A DNA stretch of 64,000 bases from Cellulomonas shaoxiangyii (GTDB lineage: Bacteria; Actinomycetota; Actinomycetes; Actinomycetales; Cellulomonadaceae): NCBI RefSeq assembly GCF_004798685.1, contig NZ_CP039291.1:1736001-1800000 (forward strand), in the 5' to 3' direction. The first letter of the stretch is position 1. Each line of letters begins with the position of its first letter. The notes below the pieces were generated by a model. The model was given only the letters and a program-made list of their open reading frames with translations, was not told where the DNA came from and ran no database searches. A program made the position numbers and the translations under genes. This document shows, one piece after another, positions 22,587 to 31,863 of the stretch.

Positions 22587-23692
22587 GCATCGCCACCACC
22601 GGGCCGGTGCGGGTGGTCGGCACGGGCCTGCTGGGCACGTCGGTCGGGCTCGCCCTGACGCAGCACGGCGTGCCCGTGCAGCTCGCGGACCCGTCGCGCA
22701 CGGCTCTCGCGCTCGCCCGGGACGTCGGGGCCGGGCAGCCCGTGACGCCGGGCGACGCCGAGCCGGTGCTCGTCGTCGTCGCGGCTCCGCCCGACGTGAC
22801 GGCCGACGCCGTGCGCGACGCGCTCGCGGCGCACCCCGACGCGGTCGTGACGGACGTCGCGAGCGTGAAGGGCTACGTGCTCTCCGAGCTGCGCGCGTGG
22901 GGTGCGGACCTGACGCGGTACGTCGGCTCGCACCCGATGGCCGGGCGCGAGCGGTCGGGACCGTCGGCGGCCGTGCCGGACCTGTTCCTCGGCCGGCCGT
23001 GGGTGATCGCGGACTCGGGGGCGTCCTCGGACGCGGCGCTCCTCGCGGTGCGCCACCTGGCGGTCGACCTCGGCGCCGTGCCCGTCGGCATGGACGCGCA
23101 CGAGCACGACGCCGCGGTGGCGGTCGTCTCCCACGTGCCGCAGATCGCGTCGAGCCTGGTCGCGGCGCGCCTGCGCGGGCTCGGCGACGCGGCGCTGGGG
23201 CTCGCCGGGCAGGGCCTGCGCGACGTCACGCGCCTCGCCGCGTCGGACCCGGCGCTGTGGACGTCGATCCTCGCTGCGAACGCCGACGCGGTCCACGGCG
23301 TCCTGGCCGGGCTGCGCGACGACCTGGATGTGCTGCTCGGTGCGCTGGCGCTCGCCGCGAAGGCCGACGGACCGGAGCAGGTCGAGCTCGGCGCGCTCGC
23401 GGCGATCGCCCGCGCCATCGCGGACGGCAACGCCGGCGTCGCCCGCGTGCCGGGCAAGCACGGCGGCGCCACCAAGCACTACGCGGTGGTCACGGTGCTG
23501 GTCCCGGACCGGCCCGGCGAGCTCGCCCGCCTGTTCGGCGACGTGGGCGCCGCGGACGTCAACATCGAGGACCTGAGCCTCGAGCACGCCGCCGGCCGGC
23601 CGGTCGGCATGGCGGCGATCTCGGTGCTGCCGGCGCGCGCCGAGCACCTGGAGGCCGAGCTGACCGCTCGGGGATGGAGGCTGGTGAGTTGA
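22583..23692 (+). CDS. tyrA: Prephenate dehydrogenase with ACT domain
   Basis: NAD(P)-dependent step to 4-hydroxyphenylpyruvate in tyrosine synthesis. 369 aa from a GTG overlapping the rluB stop. Rossmann loop VVGTGLLGTSVGLAL, then VTDVASVKGYV, the substrate-binding GSHPMAGRERSGP and a helical dimerisation region. A C-terminal ACT domain (VVTVLVPDRPGELARLFGDVGAADVNIEDL) suggests feedback control by an aromatic amino acid. Confidence 0.93.
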   Translation: MSIATTGPVRVVGTGLLGTSVGLALTQHGVPVQLADPSRTALALARDVGAGQPVTPGDAEPVLVVVAAPPDVTADAVRDALAAHPDAVVTDVASVKGYVLSELRAWGADLTRYVGSHPMAGRERSGPSAAVPDLFLGRPWVIADSGASSDAALLAVRHLAVDLGAVPVGMDAHEHDAAVAVVSHVPQIASSLVAARLRGLGDAALGLAGQGLRDVTRLAASDPALWTSILAANADAVHGVLAGLRDDLDVLLGALALAAKADGPEQVELGALAAIARAIADGNAGVARVPGKHGGATKHYAVVTVLVPDRPGELARLFGDVGAADVNIEDLSLEHAAGRPVGMAAISVLPARAEHLEAELTARGWRLVS

Positions 23693-24390
23693 GCACCGTC
23701 GTGGCGGTGGACGGCCCGTCCGGGTCGGGCAAGTCGAGCGTGTCGAAGGAGGTGGCGCGCCGGCTCGGGCTGGCGTACCTCGACACGGGGGCGATGTACC
23801 GGGCGGCGACCTGGTGGTGCCTCGACCAGGGCGTGCCGCTCGCCGACGCGCGGGCCGTCGCGGACGCCGTCCGCGGGCTGCCGCTGGAGATGGGCGTCGA
23901 CCCGGACGACCCGACCGTGCGCGTCGGTGGGACGGACGTCACCGCGGACATCCGCGAGACCCGCATCTCCGCCGCCGTCAGCGCCGTCGCGACGAACCTC
24001 GACGCGCGCGCCGAGCTCGGACGCCGGCAGCGCGCCGCGATCGATGCCGAGCGCACCGCCGGCTGGTCGGGCGGGCGCGGCGTGGTCGCCGAGGGCCGCG
24101 ACATCACCACCGTGGTCGCGCCGGACGCGGACGTGCGCGTCCTGCTGACCGCGAGCGAGGAGGCCCGGCTCGCCCGCCGCGCGCGCGAGCTGCACGGCAC
24201 CGCGGACGCGGCCGCCGTCGCCGCGACGCGGGACCAGGTCGTGCGCCGTGACGCCGACGACTCGACCGTCGTGCAGTTCCAGGTCGCGGCCGACGGGGTC
24301 GTGACGGTCGACTCGTCGCACCTGGACCTGCCCGGCACCGTGCAGGCGGTGCTCGACGTCGTCCAGCGGGCGCTCGCGGCCCGCCGGTGA
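23689..24390 (+). CDS. cmk: Cytidylate kinase
   Basis: Phosphorylates CMP and dCMP. 233 aa from the TTG at 23689, chosen because GGAGG (23676-23680) sits 8 bases in front and the TTGA overlaps the tyrA stop; an in-frame ATG at 23674 has a weak ribosome site. P-loop VAVDGPSGSGKSSVSKEVAR, YLDTGAMYRA, AEGRDITTVVAPDADVRVLLTAS and RRDADDST fit the family. Confidence 0.95.
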   Translation: MSTVVAVDGPSGSGKSSVSKEVARRLGLAYLDTGAMYRAATWWCLDQGVPLADARAVADAVRGLPLEMGVDPDDPTVRVGGTDVTADIRETRISAAVSAVATNLDARAELGRRQRAAIDAERTAGWSGGRGVVAEGRDITTVVAPDADVRVLLTASEEARLARRARELHGTADAAAVAATRDQVVRRDADDSTVVQFQVAADGVVTVDSSHLDLPGTVQAVLDVVQRALAARR

Positions 24391-25076
24391 GCGCCGGGCG
24401 GGAGGTTCCGGGGGCGCCGACCCAGGTGCCGGGGTGGGCCCGCGCGATCGGGCGCGCCCTCGTGCACGGCGTGTGGGACACGCAGGTCGTCGGGGCGGAC
24501 CGCGTGCCGGCGGACGGCCCGCTGCTGATCGCCGCGAACCACGTCTCTCTCGCCGACGGGCCGCTGCTCGTCGGCGCGGCCCCGCGGCCGCTGCACGTGC
24601 TCGTGAAGCAGGAGATGTTCCACGGTCCGGTCGGCCGCGTGCTGCGCGGCGCCGGGCAGATCCCGGTCGACCGCGGCATGGGGCGGCCGGCGCTGCAGAG
24701 CGCGCTCGCCGTGCTGCGCCGCGGCGGCGCCGTGGGGATCTTCCCCGAGGGCAACCGTGGGCGCGGGTCGGTCGAGGACGCGCGGGCCGGGATCGCGTGG
24801 CTCGCCGTGCACTCGGGTGCGCCGGTCGTGCCCGCGGCGATCCTGGGCACGCGCCGCACGGGGGAGCCGCTCGGGCACCTGCCGGGGCTGCGGCGCCGCC
24901 TCGTCGTCGAGTTCGGCGAGCCGCTCGACCTCGCGGCGGACGGCGTGAGCCGGCGCGAGAGCGTCGCGCTCGGCGCCCAGCGGGTCCGCACGGCGCTCGC
25001 GGCGCTCGTCGCCGGGACGTCGGCGCGCACGGGCATCACCCTGCCCGGCGACGACGTGCGGGCACCGTCGGCCTGA
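24387..25076 (+). CDS. plsC: 1-acyl-sn-glycerol-3-phosphate acyltransferase family protein
   Basis: Lysophosphatidic acid acyltransferase (PlsC) family. 229 aa, GTG start overlapping cmk. Shows the HX4D motif [31 protein letters not shown] and the substrate motif FPEGNRGRG. cmk-plsC-der is a conserved actinobacterial order. The exact acyl acceptor is not shown by the sequence. Confidence 0.9.
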   Translation: MSAGREVPGAPTQVPGWARAIGRALVHGVWDTQVVGADRVPADGPLLIAANHVSLADGPLLVGAAPRPLHVLVKQEMFHGPVGRVLRGAGQIPVDRGMGRPALQSALAVLRRGGAVGIFPEGNRGRGSVEDARAGIAWLAVHSGAPVVPAAILGTRRTGEPLGHLPGLRRRLVVEFGEPLDLAADGVSRRESVALGAQRVRTALAALVAGTSARTGITLPGDDVRAPSA

Positions 25077-25209
25077 GGTCGGCACGGGACCGCGCCCCGG
25101 CGCTGCCGACAGCGCCGCGCGGGCGGTGCCTGCCCGCCGCGCCGACGCGTCCGCGCGGCCGGGACGACCGGTGGCGGTGGCCGCGCGCCGGACGGGGGAG
25201 AATGGGCGC

Positions 25210-26760
25210 ATGACCCAGCCGGACCCCGCCCTGCCCGCGCCCGCCGCCGACCCCGACGACGCCGCGGTGGTGGACGTGAGCGCCGACTCCGACGTGGCCG
25301 CCGGGCTCGACGCCGACGCGACCGTGGACGACGCCGCGCGCGAGCGCGCCCTGCGCGCGGGCCTCGAGGAGTACGAGCTCGCCGACGAGGACCTCGCCCT
25401 GCTCGAGGGCGACGCCGACGGCGACCTCGACGACGACGCCCGGGCACCCCTGCCGGTGCTGGCCGTCGTGGGGCGCCCGAACGTCGGCAAGTCGACGCTC
25501 GTCAACCGCATCCTCGGCCGCCGCGAGGCCGTCGTCGAGGACAACCCGGGCGTCACCCGCGACCGCGTGAGCTACCCCGCGGAGTGGTCGGGCCGCCGCT
25601 TCATGCTCGTCGACACCGGCGGCTGGGAGGTCGACGTCGCGGGCATCGACGCGCGCGTCGCCCAGCAGGCCGAGGTGGCCATCTCGCTCGCGGACGCCGT
25701 GCTGTTCGTCGTCGACGCGACGGTCGGGTCCACCGACACCGACGAGCAGGTCGTGCGCCTGCTGCGCCGGTCGGGCAAGCCCGTCGTGCTCGTCGCGAAC
25801 AAGGTCGACGGCCCGGCCGTCGAGGCCGACGCCGCGACGCTCTGGAGCCTCGGGCTGGGGGAGCCGCACCCGATCTCGGCGCTGCACGGCCGCGGCACGG
25901 GCGACCTGCTCGACGCCGCCATGGACGCGCTGCCGACCGAGTCGGCCCACGGCGTCGCGCTGCCCGACGGCCCGCGTCGCGTCGCGCTCGTCGGCCGGCC
26001 GAACGTCGGCAAGTCGTCCCTGCTCAACAAGGTGGTCGGGTCCGAGCGCGTCGTCGTCGACGAGACCGCCGGCACGACCCGCGACCCGGTGGACGAGCTC
26101 GTCGCGCTCGGCGGCAAGCCGTGGGTGTTCGTCGACACCGCGGGCATCCGCCGCCGCGTGCACCAGACGTCCGGCGCCGACTTCTACGCGTCGCTGCGCA
26201 CGCAGGCCGCGATCGAGAAGGCCGAGGTCGCGGTCGTGCTCGTCGACGCGTCGGCACCCATGACCGAGCAGGACATCCGGATCGTCCAGCAGGTCATCGA
26301 CGCCGGGCGCGCGCTCGTCGTCGCCTACAACAAGTGGGACCTCATGGACGAGGACCGCCGCCCGTACCTCGAGCGCGAGATCGAGCAGCAGCTCGTGCAG
26401 GTGCAGTGGGCGCCGCGCGTCAACGTCTCCGCGCGGACGGGGTGGCACACCGACCGCCTGGTGCCGGCGCTCGAGCGCTCGCTCGAGTCGTGGGACACCC
26501 GCATCCCGACGGGACGCCTCAACGCGTTCCTCGGCGAGCTCGTCGCGGCGCACCCGCACCCGCTGCGCGGTGGCAAGCAGCCGCGCATCCTGTTCGCCAC
26601 GCAGGCGTCGACGCGGCCGCCGCGGTTCGTCATCTTCGCGACCGGCTTCCTCGAGCCGCCGTACCGCCGGTTCATCGAGCGTCGCCTGCGCGAGACGTTC
26701 GGGTTCGAGGGGTCGCCCATCTCGATCTCGGTCCGCGTGCGGGAGAAGCGACGCCGATGA
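25210..26760 (+). CDS. der: Ribosome biogenesis GTPase Der (EngA)
   Basis: Tandem GTPase needed for 50S assembly. 516 aa. First G domain: [25 protein letters not shown]; second: [28 protein letters not shown]; then the KH-like domain ([33 protein letters not shown]). Odd: about 80 extra N-terminal residues, strongly acidic (Asp/Glu/Ala), precede the first G domain; such extensions occur in actinobacterial Der. Confidence 0.96.
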   Translation: MTQPDPALPAPAADPDDAAVVDVSADSDVAAGLDADATVDDAARERALRAGLEEYELADEDLALLEGDADGDLDDDARAPLPVLAVVGRPNVGKSTLVNRILGRREAVVEDNPGVTRDRVSYPAEWSGRRFMLVDTGGWEVDVAGIDARVAQQAEVAISLADAVLFVVDATVGSTDTDEQVVRLLRRSGKPVVLVANKVDGPAVEADAATLWSLGLGEPHPISALHGRGTGDLLDAAMDALPTESAHGVALPDGPRRVALVGRPNVGKSSLLNKVVGSERVVVDETAGTTRDPVDELVALGGKPWVFVDTAGIRRRVHQTSGADFYASLRTQAAIEKAEVAVVLVDASAPMTEQDIRIVQQVIDAGRALVVAYNKWDLMDEDRRPYLEREIEQQLVQVQWAPRVNVSARTGWHTDRLVPALERSLESWDTRIPTGRLNAFLGELVAAHPHPLRGGKQPRILFATQASTRPPRFVIFATGFLEPPYRRFIERRLRETFGFEGSPISISVRVREKRRR

Positions 26761-27947
26761 CCGACGGGCGGGGCGGGCAGCCTGCCGCGGCTCGGCCGCA
26801 CGGGGACCAGCCGGACGGGGGTCAGCCGGACGGTCAGGCGGCCGACGCGGTGGTGGCGGCGGGGCACGCGACCGTGCACCTGCTGCTGCGCCTGGGACTG
26901 CCGCGCGACCCGCGCGCGACCCGCCACCTCGGCACCTTCCTCGCCGTCACCGCGGCGACGGTGCTCGTCACCCGGGCCCTGCTGGCCGCGTCGGGGTACC
27001 CGCAGCTCGGCGGCGGCGACCTGCACGTCGCGCACGTGCTGTGGGGCGGTCTGCTCATGGCCGTCGCGTTCCTGCTGCTGCTCTCGTTCCTCGGGCCCGT
27101 GCTGCGCCCGATCGGTGCGGTGCTCGGCGGCATCGGCTTCGGCCTGTTCGTCGACGAGGTCGGCAAGTTCGTCACCAGCGACAACGACTACTTCTACGAG
27201 CCGACCGCGGCGATCATCTACGCGACCGTCGTGGCGCTCGGGCTCGTCGTCGAGTGGCTGCACGGCCGGCGTCCGCGCGACCCGCGTGAGGCCCTCGCCG
27301 GCGCGGTGGACGAGGCCGTCGCCGGCGTGGCCGGCGGCTTCACGCACGACGCGCGCAACCGGGCGCGGACGCTGCTCGAGGAGGCCGGCGACGTGCGCGG
27401 TGCGGCCGAGACGGCCGCGCTGCTCCGCGCGGTGCCCGAGGACGACGACGAGCTGCCCGACCCCGTGGGTGCGGTCGCACGGGGGACGGTGCGCGTCCTG
27501 CACGCCCTGGTGCGCGCCCGGTTGGTGCCGTGGGTCGCCGTGCTCCTGCTCGTCAGTGCCGCGGTCGTCACCATCACGCGCGGCCTGCTGCGGTGGGGCG
27601 ACCTCGGCGGGCTCTGGTGGGTCGCGGCGGGCGTCGTGGTCAGCGGCGTGGTCGGCGTGCTGCTCGCCGTCATGGGGCTGCTGCGCGTCGGGCGCGACGC
27701 GGTCGACGGGTACCGCTGGTTCCGCCGCTCGGGGCTCGTCAGCCTGCTCGTGACGCAGTTCTTCCTGTTCCGGCTGTCGGAGTGGGACGCGAGCTGGGGG
27801 CTGCTGGTCGACCTGCTCGTGCTGGGCGTCGTCAGCGCCGAGCTGGCGGTGCTGCGCCGGGCGCAGGAGGAGCGTGACGACGCGCGTGCGGACGAGGCGG
27901 ACGCCGCCGCCGGGGCGGGGTCGGAGCAGCCCCGGACCGTGCGGTAG
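26757..27947 (+). CDS. Polytopic membrane protein of unknown function
   Basis: 396 aa, ATG overlapping the der stop. Not assigned to a named family. A Pro/Gly/Asp-rich cytosolic N-terminus of about 40 residues is followed by four hydrophobic segments (about residues 60-160), a soluble middle (about 170-245), then three or four more segments. A striking polar motif, [17 protein letters not shown], lies between segments 3 and 4; I recall it as conserved in actinobacterial homologues. The charged C-terminus ends the protein. Coupled to der, but role unknown. Confidence 0.8.
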   Translation: MTDGRGGQPAAARPHGDQPDGGQPDGQAADAVVAAGHATVHLLLRLGLPRDPRATRHLGTFLAVTAATVLVTRALLAASGYPQLGGGDLHVAHVLWGGLLMAVAFLLLLSFLGPVLRPIGAVLGGIGFGLFVDEVGKFVTSDNDYFYEPTAAIIYATVVALGLVVEWLHGRRPRDPREALAGAVDEAVAGVAGGFTHDARNRARTLLEEAGDVRGAAETAALLRAVPEDDDELPDPVGAVARGTVRVLHALVRARLVPWVAVLLLVSAAVVTITRGLLRWGDLGGLWWVAAGVVVSGVVGVLLAVMGLLRVGRDAVDGYRWFRRSGLVSLLVTQFFLFRLSEWDASWGLLVDLLVLGVVSAELAVLRRAQEERDDARADEADAAAGAGSEQPRTVR

Positions 27948-27950
27948 AGT
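27945..27950 (+). promoter_or_regulatory. Putative -10 box of tRNA-Pro
   Basis: TAGAGT overlaps the last codons of the preceding gene, 26 bp before the mature tRNA 5' end; the -35 is not obvious. Confidence 0.45.
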
Positions 27951-27975
27951 TCTCGACGGCCCTTACGGGGGCCAT

Positions 27976-28049
<74 letters not shown>

Positions 28050-28066
28050 CAGGTTCATGCAGGTCA

Positions 28067-28099
28067 GAGGCCCGCACCGCTTCGGCGGGGCGGGCCTTT
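28067..28099 (+). terminator. Rho-independent terminator of tRNA-Pro
   Basis: GC-rich hairpin with AGGCCCGC / GCGGGCCT arms around a TTCG-containing inner stem, followed by TTT. A classic intrinsic terminator 18 bp after the tRNA. Confidence 0.8.
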
Positions 28100-28209
28100 G
28101 AGCGTCCGGGGCGCGGTCGGGGAGCCGAAGTCCGCTCTGGGCGGCCATCGATCTCAGCAGCACGCCGTGGACGCCGCGACGAGGCCCCAGCAGAGTGGCC
28201 GTCGCCAGC

Positions 28210-28986
28210 TCATGGCACCGGCGTGCCCAGCGTCGCGAGGTACAGGCACGCCTCGTCGACGCCGTCGACGGACAGGGCGTCATGCACCTCGTCGTCGACG
28301 AAGCCGCCGAAGGGGCATGACGCCAGGCCCACTGCCGCACACGCGAGGACGACGTTCTGCATCACGTGGCCTGCCTCGAGGAGCGCGAACCGGTAGCCGC
28401 GCTCGCCGTACTTGATGCGCGACCGGCCGAACAGTGCGGTGACGACGAGGACGACGGGCGCGGTCGCCGCGGCCTCCGGCACGAAGACGGTGCGACGCAC
28501 CGCGTCGGGGTCGCGGTCACCCGGCAGCCGCTCGAGCGCGTGGTGCTGGACGTCGTAGTGGTAGATGCCCGGGGTGGGGGCGGTGCCGGCGAGGACCGCG
28601 ACGTACAGCTCCAGCGGGTAGAGACCTCCACCGGAGGGGACCGACCGGAACGGCCGGCGATCGGGGTGCTCGCCGTAGGCGTGGTGCAGCACCGTGGACA
28701 GGCTCGCGAGCGTCACGGGCTCGGACGAGTACGCCCGCACGGAGCGCCGCCCGTCCATGACCGCGAGCACACCGGGGCCACCGGTGCGGGCCGGCGGCGG
28801 CAGCGGCGTCACGGCTCCCGCTGCATACGTCTTGCGTCCGTGCGCCATCGCGTGGCGCACCGGTGCGCTCAGCCCTGCGCCGTCGGCGGTGCGGGTGACC
28901 TTGCTGTTCTCGTGGAACAGCTCGGCCGGCGACTCGTGGTATGTCGCGTCCAACGTGCCCAGCTCGCGGGGCCAGGTGCTGGTCAT
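28210..28986 (-). CDS. SagB-type azoline dehydrogenase (nitroreductase family)
   Basis: FMN-dependent oxidoreductase of the SagB/ThcOx group, which oxidises azolines to azoles in thiazole/oxazole-modified peptides. 258 aa. Motifs: MDGRRSVRAYSSEPV near residue 78 (flavin phosphate site), PSGGGLYPLELYVAV, GIYHYD, YRFALLEAGHVMQNVVLACAA and GLASCPFGGFVDDEV. Last gene of the - strand RiPP operon, 12 bp after the YcaO gene. Known for the family: it acts after the YcaO cyclodehydratase. Inferred: it aromatises Cys/Ser heterocycles of the peptides encoded upstream. Confidence 0.92.
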   Translation of the reverse strand: MTSTWPRELGTLDATYHESPAELFHENSKVTRTADGAGLSAPVRHAMAHGRKTYAAGAVTPLPPPARTGGPGVLAVMDGRRSVRAYSSEPVTLASLSTVLHHAYGEHPDRRPFRSVPSGGGLYPLELYVAVLAGTAPTPGIYHYDVQHHALERLPGDRDPDAVRRTVFVPEAAATAPVVLVVTALFGRSRIKYGERGYRFALLEAGHVMQNVVLACAAVGLASCPFGGFVDDEVHDALSVDGVDEACLYLATLGTPVP

Positions 28987-28998
28987 CGTGCCTCCGTG

Positions 28999-30312
28999 TC
29001 AGGGGAACGGGTGTGGCATGAGCTGGAGGGGGCCGCCGTCCGCGCGCGCCGCCCGCGCCCCCGTCCGCCACGCCCCCGCGCCGAACCAGAGGGGAAGGGC
29101 CTGCGGGACGACCACGCGGGTGACGACGAGCCCGACCTGCGCCACGTCCGGTGGCGTCAGGTCGGTCGCGAATGCCTCGAGTCCCCGGGCGGCCAGGCGT
29201 GCCACGTACCAGTCCACCGTCGCTGCCGGGTCGAGGCCCTGGGGACCGCCGAGGTCGAGCGGACGACGCGTGCCGCCACCCAGGAGAGGACCGAGGAGGT
29301 GCCGATGTGCCCGGTCGATCGGCCACATGACGTGGTCCTCGGTGGAGACGACGCCCGCGAGGTCGACCTCCTTCGACGAGCGGCGGGCCGCCATGGCGCG
29401 GACCCAGGGGATGCACTGCGCGAGCTCCTCCAGGGCGGAGCGTGCGGCGTCCTGTGCGGTGACACCGGCGGCCGTGGCGACCACCGGCCCGTCGTCGAAG
29501 TCGCCGGGCACCGTCGTCCACGCGAGGACGACCGGGACCCCGACGTCCCCGGTGAGGTCGACGAGCGTCGGCGTGAAGGCCGACGCGGCGAAGAGGTCCA
29601 GGCAGCGGACCAGACGAGGGTCGTCGGCCCCGCGGGGGTCCAGGACGGGGAGTGCCTCCTGCTGTGCCCACGCACGCATCGCTGCGTCGCGTTCGACGAC
29701 CTCCGACAGCCCGGCGGCGATCGCCTCGGCGTGCGTGTTCCCGCACGCAAGGCCGTTGGTCGTCTGCTGCATGAGCGGGCGGGCGCCCGCGGGCTCCACG
29801 CGTGCCATGAACACGGCGCACGCGGGCAGCCACCGTGCCGCACCATCGCCGAGCCGCCGCCCGGGGTACCACGCCACAGGCGTCCGGTCGGTGTAGCGCG
29901 CGTAGGGGAAGCCGGGGCGCTCGTACTGTTCCTCGTCGTACAGCACGAGGTCCGCGGGCGTCACGACGTCCTGCCCCAGCTCCGCCGCCGTCGCGACATG
30001 CAGGTCCCCGTACGGCACCAGGCGGCATGCGTAGCGCTCGACCGCCTCTCCGACCGCCGCGGCGGCCGCGCGCTCGCGGTCGACCGACGTCGACCCGTTG
30101 ACGGAGCCGAAGCTCTCCACGCCGTACGCCGCCGTGTCGGCGAGCTCGCTGCCGAAGCCGAAGACCTGCGGGGAGTCGGGGTCGACGGGGCTCTCGTAGA
30201 GGACCCGGATGATCCCGGCCGACTGGTCGACCAGGCGACGGCCGACGTCGAGCGTGACTCTCGGGGGCGTCGCAGGACCCGGCCGGAGGTCGAGGACGGG
30301 CGCGGGGATCAC
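28999..30312 (-). CDS. YcaO-type cyclodehydratase (TOMM D protein)
   Basis: ATP-dependent enzyme that cyclises Cys/Ser/Thr side chains onto the preceding amide. 437 aa from the GTG at 30312, which overlaps the partner gene stop as GTGA. ATP-site blocks: GSTSVDRERAAAAAVGEAVERYA (about residues 73-95) shortened here as GEAVERYA, and NGLACGNTHAEAI...SEVVERDA (about 186-210). The C-terminus ends in PHPFP, the PxPxP tail typical of azoline-forming YcaO proteins, which points to cyclodehydration and not to another YcaO chemistry. Works with the RRE/E1-like protein encoded just upstream. Confidence 0.94.
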   Translation of the reverse strand: MIPAPVLDLRPGPATPPRVTLDVGRRLVDQSAGIIRVLYESPVDPDSPQVFGFGSELADTAAYGVESFGSVNGSTSVDRERAAAAAVGEAVERYACRLVPYGDLHVATAAELGQDVVTPADLVLYDEEQYERPGFPYARYTDRTPVAWYPGRRLGDGAARWLPACAVFMARVEPAGARPLMQQTTNGLACGNTHAEAIAAGLSEVVERDAAMRAWAQQEALPVLDPRGADDPRLVRCLDLFAASAFTPTLVDLTGDVGVPVVLAWTTVPGDFDDGPVVATAAGVTAQDAARSALEELAQCIPWVRAMAARRSSKEVDLAGVVSTEDHVMWPIDRAHRHLLGPLLGGGTRRPLDLGGPQGLDPAATVDWYVARLAARGLEAFATDLTPPDVAQVGLVVTRVVVPQALPLWFGAGAWRTGARAARADGGPLQLMPHPFP

Positions 30313-31310
30313 GGCCGTGCCTCGTCGGCGGTGAGGTCCCAGATCTTCGTCTGCGGGCGGTACCGCTGCGGCCCGCACACCGAGCACCGGGGCAGTCGCA
30401 GCACCTCGTGCAGGGCAGTACCGGCCACGAGGGGACGCAGGGACAGGAATGCCCCGAAGGTGCGGGGTCGTGCGGCCCGCGTCAGGGCGAGCACCACCTC
30501 ACCCGCCGCCACGGCCGCGACGGTCAGGGCGAGGTGGACCGGAGCCGAGGCGAGCGGCCGGCGGTTCGAGGCGACGTACTCGCCGTGGGCGTCATCGAGC
30601 AGCGACGCATTCGCCGCGAGGCGCAGTCGGAAGCACTCGTGGCACGCCGTGACCCGAGGGACCACGAACGGCCCTACCGTCCCGTGGTCGGGCCCCAGGG
30701 TCGCCGGAAGCCAACGCAGGCCGCGGGTGACGCACGCGCGGTTGACGCGGTCGAGCGTCGACGCGTCCGGCACGTCGGAGGCGAGCACCACGAGGTCCGG
30801 CGGCGTCCCGTCGAGCGGCACGCCGTCCGGCGCCTCGCCGCGGCTCACCGCCCCCACGCCCGCGAGCGTCAGGGCCGCGCCCAGCGCATCGGCGACCATG
30901 CCGCGCCCGATGAGTGCGACCGTCGCACCGGAGAGCCGGTCCTGTGCGATCGCGCCGCCGGGCTCGAGGGAGGCCAGGTAGCGCCTTTGCGGCGCCAGCC
31001 CGTCCTCCGCAGCCGCGTCGCCGTCGCGCTCCTCGTCGAGCAGCTGGTGTGCCGCGAGGACCTGCAGCGCACCGACGAGCACGTCGGGCGCGACGTGCGG
31101 CAGCTCGGCCTGGAGCTCGGGGAGCGTGCGCCTGCCGTCGAGCTTCGGCAGCAGGTCGGGCAGCAGCTCCTCCACCGTCCGGCCTTGCAGAGCGACGGCC
31201 GTCGCGCCGCCGCGCAGCAGCAGCGTCCCGTCCGTGCGCGAGCCCTGCAGGTCGCCACGGAGGCGTGGCCGAGCGGGGAGGCCGTCCGCCGCCTCGACTC
31301 CGGTGTCCAT
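30309..31310 (-). CDS. RRE-containing E1-like partner of the cyclodehydratase (TOMM C protein)
   Basis: 333 aa. Residues about 20-95 form a PqqD-like winged-helix RRE (VEELLPDLLPKLDGRRTLPELQ), expected to bind leader peptides. The middle is an E1/ThiF-like Rossmann fold whose loop is degenerate (VALIGRGMVADALG), so it is unlikely to adenylate. Two CxxC pairs, C223/C226 (CHEC) and C309/C312 (CSVC), should hold a structural zinc. Matches the bacteriocin cyclodehydratase domain family by pattern. Its ATG overlaps the stop of precursor B (TGATG) and its stop overlaps the YcaO GTG, so precursor B, this protein and YcaO are translationally coupled. Confidence 0.9.
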   Translation of the reverse strand: MDTGVEAADGLPARPRLRGDLQGSRTDGTLLLRGGATAVALQGRTVEELLPDLLPKLDGRRTLPELQAELPHVAPDVLVGALQVLAAHQLLDEERDGDAAAEDGLAPQRRYLASLEPGGAIAQDRLSGATVALIGRGMVADALGAALTLAGVGAVSRGEAPDGVPLDGTPPDLVVLASDVPDASTLDRVNRACVTRGLRWLPATLGPDHGTVGPFVVPRVTACHECFRLRLAANASLLDDAHGEYVASNRRPLASAPVHLALTVAAVAAGEVVLALTRAARPRTFGAFLSLRPLVAGTALHEVLRLPRCSVCGPQRYRPQTKIWDLTADEARP

Positions 31311-31489
31311 CAGTGTGACGAGCTGCTGCTGGAGCAGCCGCCCGGGCGCTCATCAGGGCGAGAGGCGGTGAAGCGCTCCCGGTAGATCTTGACCGCCCTC
31401 TCGGCGGCGTCGACCTCCTCAGGCTGCAGGGCGCGGGCGCTGAGGTCCAGCACGAGCAACCCTCGGTCGTCTTCCTTCGACGTACTCAT
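31310..31489 (-). CDS. RiPP precursor peptide B, core Cys-Ser6-His
   Basis: 59 aa from the ATG at 31489, with GAGGA 6-7 bases upstream; a longer in-frame start exists but lacks a ribosome site. Leader about residues 1-49 is charged and helical (LQPEEVDAAERAVKIYRERF). The C-terminus is PGGCSSSSSSH: one Cys followed by six Ser and a final His. This is what a TOMM core looks like, and with a Gly-Gly just before the Cys a leader cleavage site is conceivable. If all seven residues were cyclised the product would carry seven contiguous azoles. Recognised from context and composition; no homologue is named. Confidence 0.85.
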   Translation of the reverse strand: MSTSKEDDRGLLVLDLSARALQPEEVDAAERAVKIYRERFTASRPDERPGGCSSSSSSH

Positions 31490-31517
31490 GGCGTCCTCGT
31501 TCTCGTAGGCGGGCCGA

Positions 31518-31547
31518 CCGGCCGTCGGTGGCATCACCGGCGGCCGG
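31518..31547 (-). terminator. Hairpin between the two precursor genes
   Basis: Inverted repeat with 13-bp arms (31518-31530 / 31535-31547, one internal mismatch) and a 4-nt loop, between the stop of precursor A and the ribosome site of precursor B. No T-run. Read as an attenuator or mRNA-stabilising hairpin that could set precursor A apart from the downstream genes. Confidence 0.55.
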
Positions 31548-31556
31548 CCGGGTGGC

Positions 31557-31763
31557 TTACCTCTCAACGGTCTCGCCGACGAGCTTCGACGACGAGGAAG
31601 AGCAGTTGCCGATGATGTTGCAGCCGCTGTTGGAGGCCCGGAGGTCCTCCAGCTGGCGGTACACGTTCACCGCCACCGAAGCGGCGACGGTCTCCTCGAG
31701 GCCGCGCTGCTGCACAGCGGTCAGCTTGAGCTCGCGGAGCGAGAAGATGGCGTCTTCACTCAT
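31557..31763 (-). CDS. RiPP precursor peptide A, core with Cys-x5-Cys-Ser5
   Basis: 68 aa from the ATG at 31763 preceded by GGGAGAGG. Leader about residues 1-44 (MSEDAIFSLRELKL... VNVYRQLEDL) resembles the helical leader of precursor B (AVKIYRERF). The core contains SNSGCNIIGNCSSSSS and, unlike B, goes on with KLVGETVER, so the cyclisable run is internal and followed by a possible follower segment. Cys47 and Cys54 are candidates for azoles or for thioether formation by the radical SAM enzyme encoded just upstream (inference). Confidence 0.87.
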   Translation of the reverse strand: MSEDAIFSLRELKLTAVQQRGLEETVAASVAVNVYRQLEDLRASNSGCNIIGNCSSSSSKLVGETVER

Positions 31764-31863
31764 GTCGTGCCTCTCCCTTCGGACGATGGTCTGGACGTGT
31801 GCACGCGACAGGCCGGAGGCCCGCGTGGCGGGTGGTGGTACGCGTCGTCGTGCCGGACGCCGG

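Noticed and set aside
28366..30981. An 871-aa + strand open frame across the RiPP enzymes
   Set aside because: Antisense to YcaO and SagB-like genes whose motifs and overlaps are unambiguous.
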